A DNA stretch of 64,000 nt, taken from assembly GCA_036513315.1 (NCBI GenBank), contig DATBZF010000127.1, positions 79,642 through 143,641 of the forward strand, written 5' to 3'. Below, piece by piece: positions 1 through 7,030 of this stretch (within the stretch, counting starts at the first letter, position 1; each line of letters begins with the position of its first letter). The notes under the pieces were generated by a model. The model saw nothing but the letters and a program-made list of their open reading frames with translations. It was not told the DNA's origin and made no database searches. Origin of the DNA: Roseiarcus sp036513315. Its GTDB lineage: Bacteria; Pseudomonadota; Alphaproteobacteria; Rhizobiales; Beijerinckiaceae. The translations under genes were made by a program, and so were the position numbers.

Positions 1-594
1 CGCGGGGTCATCGATTGGCGCCAAGTCAACGAAACAAACGCGACCCTTGAAGGCGCCGATCGAGGCATTGGCGATCGCCAGCGCGACCGCGGTTTTGCCG
101 ATGCCACCTGGCCCGACGATCGTCACAAATCGGTGTTCGAACAAATGATCGGTGAGGTTAGCCGTAACTTCCGACCTCCCCACCATGCGCGCCAGCGGAG
201 GTGGAAGATCTTGCGGCTTCTCATCGGGGACCGGCGTTCGGGTAGCAGATTCTTGTCTTTGTAACCGCGCGATCGGAGCGACGAAACTATAGCCTCTTCC
301 GGGAACATTGGTTATGTAACGATTGCCGGCGTGACCATCGCCAAGCGCCTTGCGGAGAGCGGCTACGTGGACTTTTAGGTTGCCATCCTCAACAAAGGTG
401 TTGGGCCAGACACGAGCGATCAACTCCTCCTTCCCAATCAATTGCCCCGGTTTTTCCAGTAGGGCGATTAGGATGTCTCGGGCACGGCTACCCAGGGGAA
501 CAGGCTTTTCCCCGTCCAGCAGCAGTTGCCGCGCCGGATACAGTCGAAACGAGCCAAAAGATATCTGTTCGAGCGAACCCACACCGTCGTCCAT
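1..594 (-). CDS. Winged-helix transcriptional regulator with NTPase domain (3' end outside window)
   Basis: The frame stays open from an ATG at 594 to the window edge (198 codons), so the gene is truncated by the window, not by mutation. Residues about 10-105 form an OmpR/PhoB-type winged helix (Trans_reg_C): the stretch ends in the typical YITNVPGRGYSFVAPI wing. A linker rich in Pro and charged residues follows, then a P-loop GPGGIGKTAVALAIA near residue 165 and a likely Walker B start CFVDLAP. There is no receiver domain before the DNA-binding domain. This is the plan of large AfsR/MalT-like or NB-ARC signal regulators (winged helix, then ATPase, then usually TPR repeats), which act as cytoplasmic transcription factors. 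Target genes cannot be told from here. Confidence 0.8.
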   Translation of the reverse strand, partial: MDDGVGSLEQISFGSFRLYPARQLLLDGEKPVPLGSRARDILIALLEKPGQLIGKEELIARVWPNTFVEDGNLKVHVAALRKALGDGHAGNRYITNVPGRGYSFVAPIARLQRQESATRTPVPDEKPQDLPPPLARMVGRSEVTANLTDHLFEHRFVTIVGPGGIGKTAVALAIANASIGAFKGRVCFVDLAPIDDPA

Positions 595-765
595 AGCACT
601 CGTCACATTTGGTCGGCGGAGGTAATTGGCCAGAATTCCACGTCATTCACTGCACAATGGCGCATGTCGATTATTTTCTCTTGGCCAAGAACCCAAAGCT
701 CTGTGATCGGACCAGAATCGCTTGGGCGCCGCCGACCCGCCGCCAGTGCGTTCGGCGCGTACACA

Positions 766-1107
766 CTAATTTTGATGTGGGCAATTATCCTTGTAGATAT
801 TTTCGATAGCGTCAGACGAAGGTATGTCAGCGTAAGCGTATTTCGACAGTATTGCATGAACAAAAAGCCCTATTATCTGATCGTCGGAAGAGTGTCCGAG
901 GAAGCATGTGGGTTCCCCCCTGCTCTTGCGTCGATCTTCAAAATCATTGATTGACTTCGTGATGTATTGGTGGCACGCGGTCAGATGGTCGGCGATGCAA
1001 AATCTCGCCAATACGTTGATTTTCTCGATATCCTGCTCGGAGCGCGCGTTATTTACGTATATGACGACGCCTACCGAAGTCACTATTATTAGACCCCACC
1101 GTCGCAT
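766..1107 (-). CDS. Small exported protein, Rap1a/Tai-like
   Basis: 113 residues, ATG preceded by AGGGGG eight bases upstream. Residues 1-23 look like a signal peptide or signal anchor (MRRWGLIIVTSVGVVIYVNN). The mature part has a Cys pair at CIADHLTAC, a central CFLGHSSDDQIIGLFVHA and a C-terminal CP. This spacing (Cys, then CF/P.....Q...V..Y, then D..A...I, ending in PC/CP) resembles the Rap1a/Tai family of periplasmic proteins, some of which neutralise type VI amidase effectors. No effector or secretion gene lies next to it, so an immunity role is not supported by context. Codon use is less GC-biased than in neighbouring genes. Confidence 0.55.
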   Translation of the reverse strand: MRRWGLIIVTSVGVVIYVNNARSEQDIEKINVLARFCIADHLTACHQYITKSINDFEDRRKSRGEPTCFLGHSSDDQIIGLFVHAILSKYAYADIPSSDAIENIYKDNCPHQN

Positions 1108-1427
1108 TCTGATTCCCCCTAGTCGACGTTAACCGCTGTCCGGTTTTGCAGCCGGCTTGAGCACCCATCGTCGTACGCGGCATTCGGATGGCGGCTGGCT
1201 ACGCCGCGACACGTGAGCGATATCGCCTCGAACGACATAACCGCCCGAAATTGGGGCGGATTTCCGTAAGAGCCGTGTTGCATCCAAAGCGCCGTTTACC
1301 CGGCTTAACCCCAATTCACTCACGCTCGGACCCTATTAGGGGCGATAGTCACTCGCCGGCAGGGTGAGAGCACCGATGGCGCGATCGCCACCAGACTCTG
1401 ACCGGCTGTACTCCAACGGGACAAATA
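1108..1427. other. Gap without a convincing gene
   Basis: About 320 bases between divergently oriented genes. It holds an imperfect hairpin, CCGCCC-GAAATT-GGGGCGG, near 1240-1260. A 64-codon minus-strand frame (1129-1323) matches nothing I recognise and has no good ribosome binding site. The promoters of both flanking genes should lie here, but I could not pick out convincing -35/-10 pairs. Confidence 0.4.
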
Positions 1428-1961
1428 ATGCGCGTCTTGATGATCCTCGTACCTAGCGCCTCTGCCTCGGGAAAAGAGCCCGTTCTGCGGTTTACTCGCG
1501 TTATAGAACCCTATTATTTTTTCCGAGACAACGGCATCGAGGTGGTCGTGGCCTCTCCGTCGGGCGGTGCGCCGTGGAAACGACGAGAGGATCCAGATGT
1601 GTGGTCGTCGAATCCTGTCGCCTGCCGCTTTCGCAAGGATCAGGATGCGCACGACGTATTTGCTGATACGCTTAGTCTCGATCAGGTTTGCCCCGAGGAT
1701 TTTCACGCAGCATTCTGCGTAGGCGAACTCTCAGCGATCTGGCGTCAGCAACTATCTGAACCGTCGACGTTGATTGTCGCTGCGGTGCTCGCCTCCAGCA
1801 AGCCCGTCGCCATCATACATGAAACAGCGAACATCTCGCTCGACGGAACCAGCACAGGATTGCTGATCCTCGGCCGCGGGCAAACCACGCCGGCCATGGC
1901 CGCGCGGGCGCTCCTTGCCCTTCTGCAGTCTTCGAACAGTCCCAGTTTGGAGGTCGCATAA
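1428..1961 (+). CDS. DJ-1/PfpI-like protein lacking the nucleophilic cysteine
   Basis: 177 residues. The order of landmarks follows the DJ-1/PfpI (class I glutamine amidotransferase-like) fold: MRVLMILVPSAS at the first strand, EPYYFFRDNGIEVVVASPSGG for the second helix and strand, a variable insertion, EDFHAAFCVGELSAIW where the family has a GGHGPMWDL-like loop, then SKPVAIIHETANI at the nucleophile elbow. In active members that elbow reads AVCHGP; here the Cys position is Ile, while the following His is kept. The glycine loop is also altered. The protein therefore probably lacks Cys-dependent deglycase, protease or chaperone chemistry and may be a binding protein or a decaying gene. No operon partner is evident. 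Confidence 0.6.
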   Translation: MRVLMILVPSASASGKEPVLRFTRVIEPYYFFRDNGIEVVVASPSGGAPWKRREDPDVWSSNPVACRFRKDQDAHDVFADTLSLDQVCPEDFHAAFCVGELSAIWRQQLSEPSTLIVAAVLASSKPVAIIHETANISLDGTSTGLLILGRGQTTPAMAARALLALLQSSNSPSLEVA

Positions 1962-2154
1962 CGTCTCTCGCACAGCCGGGACGGATGCGTGGAAGGGAGT
2001 AACCCCTCAATTTCGAGAGATACCTCATCGCTTGAAGCGGCGGGTAGCGACGAGTCGGGCTAAGATTGTCAATCGGCCCGACGGCGGCTCATCGTTCGGC
2101 CCTGCTTTCCAGTCGGATTGAGAGAGACGAAATGCGGATCACATGGGACACCGG

Positions 2155-2439
2155 TCAGAGCGGTCGCCCAAGGCGACCACGGAACCTCTTTCCGAAGTCG
2201 ATGGCGCCGATGTGGCAGCCCTGCATACGGCGGGCGAGGAATGTCCGACATGTGATGGCGACCCGCAGCCTGACGCCGGCGCGACCAAACCTGTGCGCCG
2301 CGATCAGCGTCGAGTGGGAGCCGAGAAGGGGGTCGAGCACGGTATCGCCAGGTTGGGCAAGGTCCAGGAGCTCGTCCGCCAGCATAGCGACGGGTTTGGC
2401 CGTGGGATGATCCTTCAGACGCCGCCGGGCCGGAGAAAA
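2155..2439 (-). pseudogene. C-terminal remnant of a DNA methylase (N4/N6 type)
   Basis: Directly after the TGA that ends the upstream gene, and in the same frame, the minus strand reads LKDHPTAKPVAMLADELLD and then PGDTVLDPLLGSHSTLIAA. These are the HPT.KP...L and DP..GSGSTL.AA signatures of the C-terminal half of beta-class DNA methylases, where the second is part of the AdoMet-binding motif. The GSGST loop is changed to GSHST and the tail (RRMQGCHIGAIDFGKRF) keeps only faint similarity. The target-recognition half and catalytic (D/S)PPY motif are absent and there is no start codon in the right place. It is a dead fragment. Confidence 0.6.
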
Positions 2440-2964
2440 TCAGTTGGATGTTTGCTGTATGGCGCAGGTGATATTCTCAGAACGCATTTCGGAATCGACC
2501 ATTTTTTCGTGATTTGAGAGCCGGACAGTCTCAAAAAACTGATGACCCGGCTTGCGAATGTAGGCGCGAGTGGCGGAGCAAGACGAGCTTCCGTCCGTGG
2601 TGATCCTCGTTACAATCGTGTATGCTGGCTTATCCCATGATACAACGATCGCCCCGCCGCTGACCCGATAGGTGACTCTGTTGGGCGCCCCCACTTGATC
2701 AATTACCGTCATGGATTGACCAAGGCTCCCCGCTCCCTGCATACCCCCCGAGGAGGCGTAACTCACGGTTTTGCTCCCGGAAATCAGGTAGGTATTTTCA
2801 TAGTGCGACCGGTGCTCGGCTTTACGGGGCGAAATTTCGACTTCAACAGAGTCGAAACCGACAGTGATGCGCGCGCCGGCGAACGCGGGCGGTATGCTCG
2901 CAAATAGTCCCGCCGCCAAGCCTCCAAGCAAATTGCGGAATACATTCTTAGAGTTCTGCTTCAT
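2440..2964 (-). CDS. Secreted protein of unknown function
   Basis: 174 residues from the ATG at 2964. The frame is open further upstream to 3201, but that extension is Arg-rich, unlike a protein N-terminus, while the chosen start gives a clean signal peptide (MKQNSKNVFRNLLGGLAAGL, cleavage after AFA at about residue 28). The mature part is beta-strand-like, polar, with a VTYRVSGGAIVVSW stretch and two Cys near residues 128 and 168 that could form a disulfide. I do not recognise a family. It is followed without a gap by the DNA methylase remnant, so its natural C-terminus may have been replaced at a deletion junction. Confidence 0.5.
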   Translation of the reverse strand: MKQNSKNVFRNLLGGLAAGLFASIPPAFAGARITVGFDSVEVEISPRKAEHRSHYENTYLISGSKTVSYASSGGMQGAGSLGQSMTVIDQVGAPNRVTYRVSGGAIVVSWDKPAYTIVTRITTDGSSSCSATRAYIRKPGHQFFETVRLSNHEKMVDSEMRSENITCAIQQTSN

Positions 2965-3201
2965 TCGACGGGGCCCAACCCAAGCTGGCGACCAAGATAG
3001 CAAGAGCCGGCGGGAAGTCGAATCGCGACGTATTTTCTTCGTGATCATCCATGGCCGCGCGCAACGCGATTGGGGCGACCAGCGGCCGCCACTCTCATCG
3101 CCGCACCGCCATTTGTCCCAGCGCCGCCGCCCGATACGCGCCAGACGTCGAACTGGCGCCGGCATGAGCGGGATGATGATGTCATCGACGGATTCGCTCA
3201 C
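2949..3201 (-). other. Possible decayed gene start downstream of the ABC ATPase
   Basis: A GTG at 3201 overlaps the stop of the ATPase gene and is preceded by GAGGA, as a translationally coupled gene would be. It begins MSESVDDIIIPLMPAPVRRL, a plausible cytoplasmic N-terminus. Then composition turns Arg/Trp-rich, as in an out-of-frame reading. Another minus-strand frame over the same bases gives the more natural AAALGQMAVRR and later DFPPALAILVASLGWAPS, separated by one TGA. This fits a small gene broken by a frameshift and a stop. No family recognised; weak evidence. Confidence 0.25.
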
Positions 3202-5060
3202 TCCTCGATCCTCTCGGGGACGGGGATCTCGCCGGCGACGACGCGATGGCAGCGCACGACGCGCCCGTCCGCACAGGGCTCAAGCCGCTGCGGCGCCGCG
3301 CGACAGGCGGCATTGGCATACGGGCACCGGCTTGCGAGATAGCAGCCGACCGGCAGGTCGATCGGGCTCGGGATTTCGCCCTGCAACGCCGGGGCGACGG
3401 GATTATCGACGCGCCGATGGCTCGGATCGGGAAACAGATGCGCCGAGAGCAGCGCCTGCGAATAGGGATGGCGCGGTCGCCGGAAGATCTCTTCGACCGA
3501 GCCTTCTTCGACAATCTGGCCTAGGTACATGACGGCGACGCGATGGCAGACATACTGCACGCTCGTGAGGTCGTGGCTGATGAAGAGATAGCTGATGCCG
3601 AGTTCCTTCTGCAGTCGGCCGAGAAGCTCGATGAGGCCGGCGCGCGCCTGCGGCGACAGAACCGAGGTCGGTTCGTCGAGAACGATGAAGCTCGGATTGC
3701 AGGCGAGCGCGCGGGCGATGTTGACGCGCTGCAGCGCGCCGGCGCCGAGACCGCGTGGCCGCCGTTCGAGCAAGGCGGGATCGAGCCCGACGAGCTGCAT
3801 CAATTCGGCGGCGCGGCGGGCTTTGTCGGCGCGGCTCTGGCGCGTATGCAAATTGAGCGGTTCCGTCAGAATCTTGCGGATGGTCCAGCGCGGATTGAGG
3901 CTGTCGAACGGATCCTGCAGCACGATCTGCAGCTTGGCGCGCTGGCGTCGCATATCGGCGTCGCCGAACGCGAGAATGTCGGCGCCTTCGAAGCTGATGG
4001 CGCCGCCGTCGGGCTGCAGCAGCCGCAGCAGGCAGCGGCCGACCGTCGTCTTGCCGGAACCGCTCTCGCCGACCAGTCCGAGCGTTTCGCCCGGCCTGAT
4101 CGTCAGCGTGACGCGATCCACCGCCTGCACCACCTTGGCCGAGTTGCGCACGGGAAAAGTCTTGATGAGGCCTCGCACCTCGACCATCGGCGTACCATTG
4201 CGCGGCGGAAAGGTCGCGCCGAACGTGAGCCGCCGTTCGCGGTGCAGGCGCAGCACCGCCTGGCTGTAGGCGTGTTGTGGCGCCTCGAAGAATTGCTCGA
4301 CCAACGCGTCCTCGACGACGCGGCCGTCATGCAGCACCAGCACCCGGTCGCAATAGTTGGCGACGATGCCGAGCTCCTGCGTAACGAGCAGCACCGCCGA
4401 GCCCGTCGCCTGCACGGTCTGCCACATCTCGTCGAGAAACTGCGCCTGGATCGTCACGTCGAGGCCGCTCGTCGGCTCGTCGGCGATGAGCAGCTTCGGC
4501 CGCGACGAGAGCGCGATGGCGATGAGCGCCCGTTGCGCCATGCCGCCGGAAAGCTCGTGCGCATAAGCCTCAACGCGGCGCTCGGGATCGTTGATGCCGA
4601 CCATGCGCAGCATTTCCAGGGCGCGCTGGCGCGTCTCTTCGTCGGTCGCGCGATTGTGGGCGCGATAGGCGAGGCCGATCTGGCGGCCGATGCGCAGCAT
4701 CGGATTAAGGGCGCTGCGCGGATTTTGGACGATGATGCCGATTTCGCGGCCGCGGATATTGCGCAATTCATCTGCGCTCATCTCGAGGAGATCGCGGCCT
4801 GCGAAGTGGACGCGGCCGGAAAGGATGCGGCCTGGCCGCCGCGCGAGGCCGAGCATTGCGAGCGCCGCCGTCGACTTGCCGCTGCCCGCATCGCCGACGA
4901 GGCCGACGATTTCGCCCCTGCGCACCGCGAGGCTCAGCCCGTCGACCGGGCGGATCATGCCGCCACCGTCGACCGGATAGCCGACGGTCAGTTCTTCGAC
5001 CGCGAGGAGCGGACGGGCGCCGATCGAGATGGCGTCGATCGCCGCGCGCTCAAGCTTCAT
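3198..5060 (-). CDS. Oligopeptide/dipeptide-type ABC importer, fused double ATPase
   Basis: 620 residues: two nucleotide-binding domains in one chain, as in DppD-DppF fusions, that would drive import through the two permeases encoded just upstream. NBD1 has Walker A GDAGSGKST, signature LSGGMAQRALIAIAL and Walker B LLIADEPTSGLD. NBD2 has Walker A GESGSGKTT and Walker B FIVLDEPTSVLS, but its signature reads LGAGALQRVNIARAL near residues 438-452, so LSGGQ is degenerate and the D-loop Asp is Ser. The C-terminus carries the oligopeptide-family tail CYLASRCPYANAACR. I chose the ATG at 5060, which overlaps the permease stop by 11 bases, over one 33 bases upstream. The operon runs binding protein, permease, permease, ATPase. 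Confidence 0.9.
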   Translation of the reverse strand: MKLERAAIDAISIGARPLLAVEELTVGYPVDGGGMIRPVDGLSLAVRRGEIVGLVGDAGSGKSTAALAMLGLARRPGRILSGRVHFAGRDLLEMSADELRNIRGREIGIIVQNPRSALNPMLRIGRQIGLAYRAHNRATDEETRQRALEMLRMVGINDPERRVEAYAHELSGGMAQRALIAIALSSRPKLLIADEPTSGLDVTIQAQFLDEMWQTVQATGSAVLLVTQELGIVANYCDRVLVLHDGRVVEDALVEQFFEAPQHAYSQAVLRLHRERRLTFGATFPPRNGTPMVEVRGLIKTFPVRNSAKVVQAVDRVTLTIRPGETLGLVGESGSGKTTVGRCLLRLLQPDGGAISFEGADILAFGDADMRRQRAKLQIVLQDPFDSLNPRWTIRKILTEPLNLHTRQSRADKARRAAELMQLVGLDPALLERRPRGLGAGALQRVNIARALACNPSFIVLDEPTSVLSPQARAGLIELLGRLQKELGISYLFISHDLTSVQYVCHRVAVMYLGQIVEEGSVEEIFRRPRHPYSQALLSAHLFPDPSHRRVDNPVAPALQGEIPSPIDLPVGCYLASRCPYANAACRAAPQRLEPCADGRVVRCHRVVAGEIPVPERIEE

Positions 5061-5949
5061 TGCGGCGCTCCAGCGCATCGCCGAGGACGGCAAAGCCGAA
5101 TACGGTGATCGAGATGGCGATGCCGGGAAAGACTGAGGACCACCATTCGCCTAGGATGATCTCGTTGGCGCCGCTGGCGATCATCAGTCCCCATTCCGGG
5201 GTCGGCGGCCGGACGCCGGCGCCGACGAAGGACAGGCCGGCAGTCAGCAGGATCGCAAAGCCGATCGTGACCGACGATTGGATCAGCGCCGGCGCCAGCG
5301 AATTGGGCAGCACGTGGCGCAACGCGATCGTGAGCTCGCGGTTGCCCAGCGCGCGCGCGGCCTCGATGAACCCGCGGTTCTTCTGGTTCAGCACCTCGGC
5401 GCGGGTAAGGCGGATGTAGATCGGCGTGTAGACGAAGGCGAGCGCGATCACGATGTTGGCAGTCGAGCGGCCGGCGAGCGCAACGAGCACCATCGCCGAG
5501 ATGAATACCGGAAACGACTGCAGCACGTCCGAAACGCGCATCAGGAGTTCGGTGACGAAATTGCGGAAATAGCCCGCGAGGAGACCGAGCAGCAGGCCGA
5601 AGACGAGCGACAGTCCGTTGGCCGAAAGCGCGATGACGAGATCGGTGCGCGGCGCCGCCATGAGTCGCGAGAAAATGTCGAAGCCGCTGGTATCCGTGCC
5701 GAGAAAATGCGGCGCCGGGCCGCCGGCGAGCCAGGTAGACATCAGGCCCGGGAGTTCGGTGAGGCTCGGCGGCGGCGCCGAAACGTCGGGCGTCGTCAGC
5801 GTCGGATCATAAGCTCCGATCCACGGTCCGATGACCGCGAGGATGGCGACGACGACGACGATGGCGAGGCCGAGAACGAACAGCGCATCGACGCGGCGGC
5901 GAGGCCGTGCGGCGGACGCCGTTTCCGTGTCGACATCTACCGTGGCCAT
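5050..5949 (-). CDS. Oligopeptide-type ABC importer permease (DppC-like)
   Basis: 299 residues from the ATG at 5949, whose A is the last base of the previous gene's TGA, so the two permeases are translationally coupled. A longer open frame upstream is an antisense-like Arg-rich extension and was rejected. The N-terminus is cytoplasmic, followed by a first membrane helix (VDALFVLGLAIVVVVAILAV), a periplasmic segment with DPTL and HFLGTDTSGFDIFSR (the family's GTDxxGRD-like motif), and four to five further helices. The cytoplasmic coupling loop EAARALGNRELTIALRHVLP is the EAA motif that contacts the ATPase. Typical length for DppC/OppC. Confidence 0.93.
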   Translation of the reverse strand: MATVDVDTETASAARPRRRVDALFVLGLAIVVVVAILAVIGPWIGAYDPTLTTPDVSAPPPSLTELPGLMSTWLAGGPAPHFLGTDTSGFDIFSRLMAAPRTDLVIALSANGLSLVFGLLLGLLAGYFRNFVTELLMRVSDVLQSFPVFISAMVLVALAGRSTANIVIALAFVYTPIYIRLTRAEVLNQKNRGFIEAARALGNRELTIALRHVLPNSLAPALIQSSVTIGFAILLTAGLSFVGAGVRPPTPEWGLMIASGANEIILGEWWSSVFPGIAISITVFGFAVLGDALERRNEA

Positions 5950-6977
5950 CAGACGATGATCCGCGGGTCGATTGCGGCGTGGAAGAGATCGAGCGCGAGA
6001 TAGACGAGGAGCGAAATCGCGGTGATGACGAGGACGACGCCCTGGATGACGGGATAGTCGAAGGCGAGCACGGCGCGCACCGCATATTGGCCGATGCCGC
6101 CAAGCGAGAAGACATTCTCGACCAGCACCGCGCCGCCCAGCATGAATCCATAAAGGATGCCGATCAGCGTCATCGAGGGCGCCATCGCCGCGCGCAAGGC
6201 ATAGCGGGCGATGATGTCGCGCGGAAGGCCGACGCAATCGGCATAGAGCACGAAATCCGAGCGCAGCGCGCGCAGCATATTCTGTCGCACCATCTTGATG
6301 ATCGGCCCCGAGAGAACAAACGCGAGAGTGACGACGGGCAGCATCAGATGGTCGAGCGCTTCGACAAAGACCGACCATTGGCCTTCCAGCAGGCTGTCGA
6401 TCAACAGGAAGCCGGTGATCGGCGCAGGCGGATCGGTCATCGGCGACAGGCTGCCTAGCGGCGCCGGCGCGATGCCGAGCCGAAAGAAGAAGATATAGAC
6501 GAACAGCAGGCCCCACCAGAACTCGGGCTGCGAACCGGCGAAAAGGCTGTAGATGAAGACGCCTTTGTCAGTACGGCCGCCGGGATTGAGCGCGCCGAGC
6601 ATGCCGATCGGCACGGCGACGATCAAAACGAGCAGGAAGCTCAACGTCACGAGCGTAATCGTCACCGGCAGATATTGCGCGATCTCCGACATGACCAGGC
6701 TATCGGTCACCCAGGACGCACCGAGCGAGCCCTGCAACAGTCCCGGCTGCACCGAAGGCTCGAAGCCGAGATAGATTGCGAGCTGGGTAAGAAGCGGCCG
6801 GTCGAGGCCGAGCTGGTGCGCCGCCTGCGCGTAAGCCTGCGGGCTCGCGTTCATGCCGACGAGGCGGGCGACAGGATCGGCCGGCAGCAGGCGGATGATA
6901 AAGAAGACCCCGATGACGAGGCCTATGAGTTGCAGGATTCCGAGGCCGAGCCGTTTGGCGATGTAGCGCACAAGCAT
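5949..6977 (-). CDS. Oligopeptide-type ABC importer permease (DppB-like)
   Basis: 342 residues. Starts MLVRYIAKRLGLGILQLIGL, the standard DppB/OppB opening in which a basic stretch leads into the first membrane helix with a VFFIIRLLPADPV continuation. About six membrane helices. The C-terminal half carries the coupling loop DCVGLPRDIIARYALRAAM and the FSLGGIGQYAVRAVLAFDYPVIQG segment typical of this family. It follows the binding-protein gene by 53 bases and overlaps the next permease by one base. Confidence 0.93.
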   Translation of the reverse strand: MLVRYIAKRLGLGILQLIGLVIGVFFIIRLLPADPVARLVGMNASPQAYAQAAHQLGLDRPLLTQLAIYLGFEPSVQPGLLQGSLGASWVTDSLVMSEIAQYLPVTITLVTLSFLLVLIVAVPIGMLGALNPGGRTDKGVFIYSLFAGSQPEFWWGLLFVYIFFFRLGIAPAPLGSLSPMTDPPAPITGFLLIDSLLEGQWSVFVEALDHLMLPVVTLAFVLSGPIIKMVRQNMLRALRSDFVLYADCVGLPRDIIARYALRAAMAPSMTLIGILYGFMLGGAVLVENVFSLGGIGQYAVRAVLAFDYPVIQGVVLVITAISLLVYLALDLFHAAIDPRIIV

Positions 6978-7030
6978 CGGCTACCTCGACTGCTGGGGCG
7001 GCCGCGGATGCCATGCCGCCACGCTCACCG

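Noticed and set aside
1129..1323. 64-codon minus-strand frame
   Set aside because: No ribosome binding site, no recognisable domain, composition like random GC-rich sequence.
2864..3532. 222-codon plus-strand frame, Arg-rich
   Set aside because: Antisense to the ABC ATPase and secreted-protein genes; composition is that of a shadow frame.
3543..5108. 521-codon plus-strand frame
   Set aside because: Exact antisense of the double ATPase, rich in Ala/Arg/Asp/Glu as antisense frames of GC-rich genes are.
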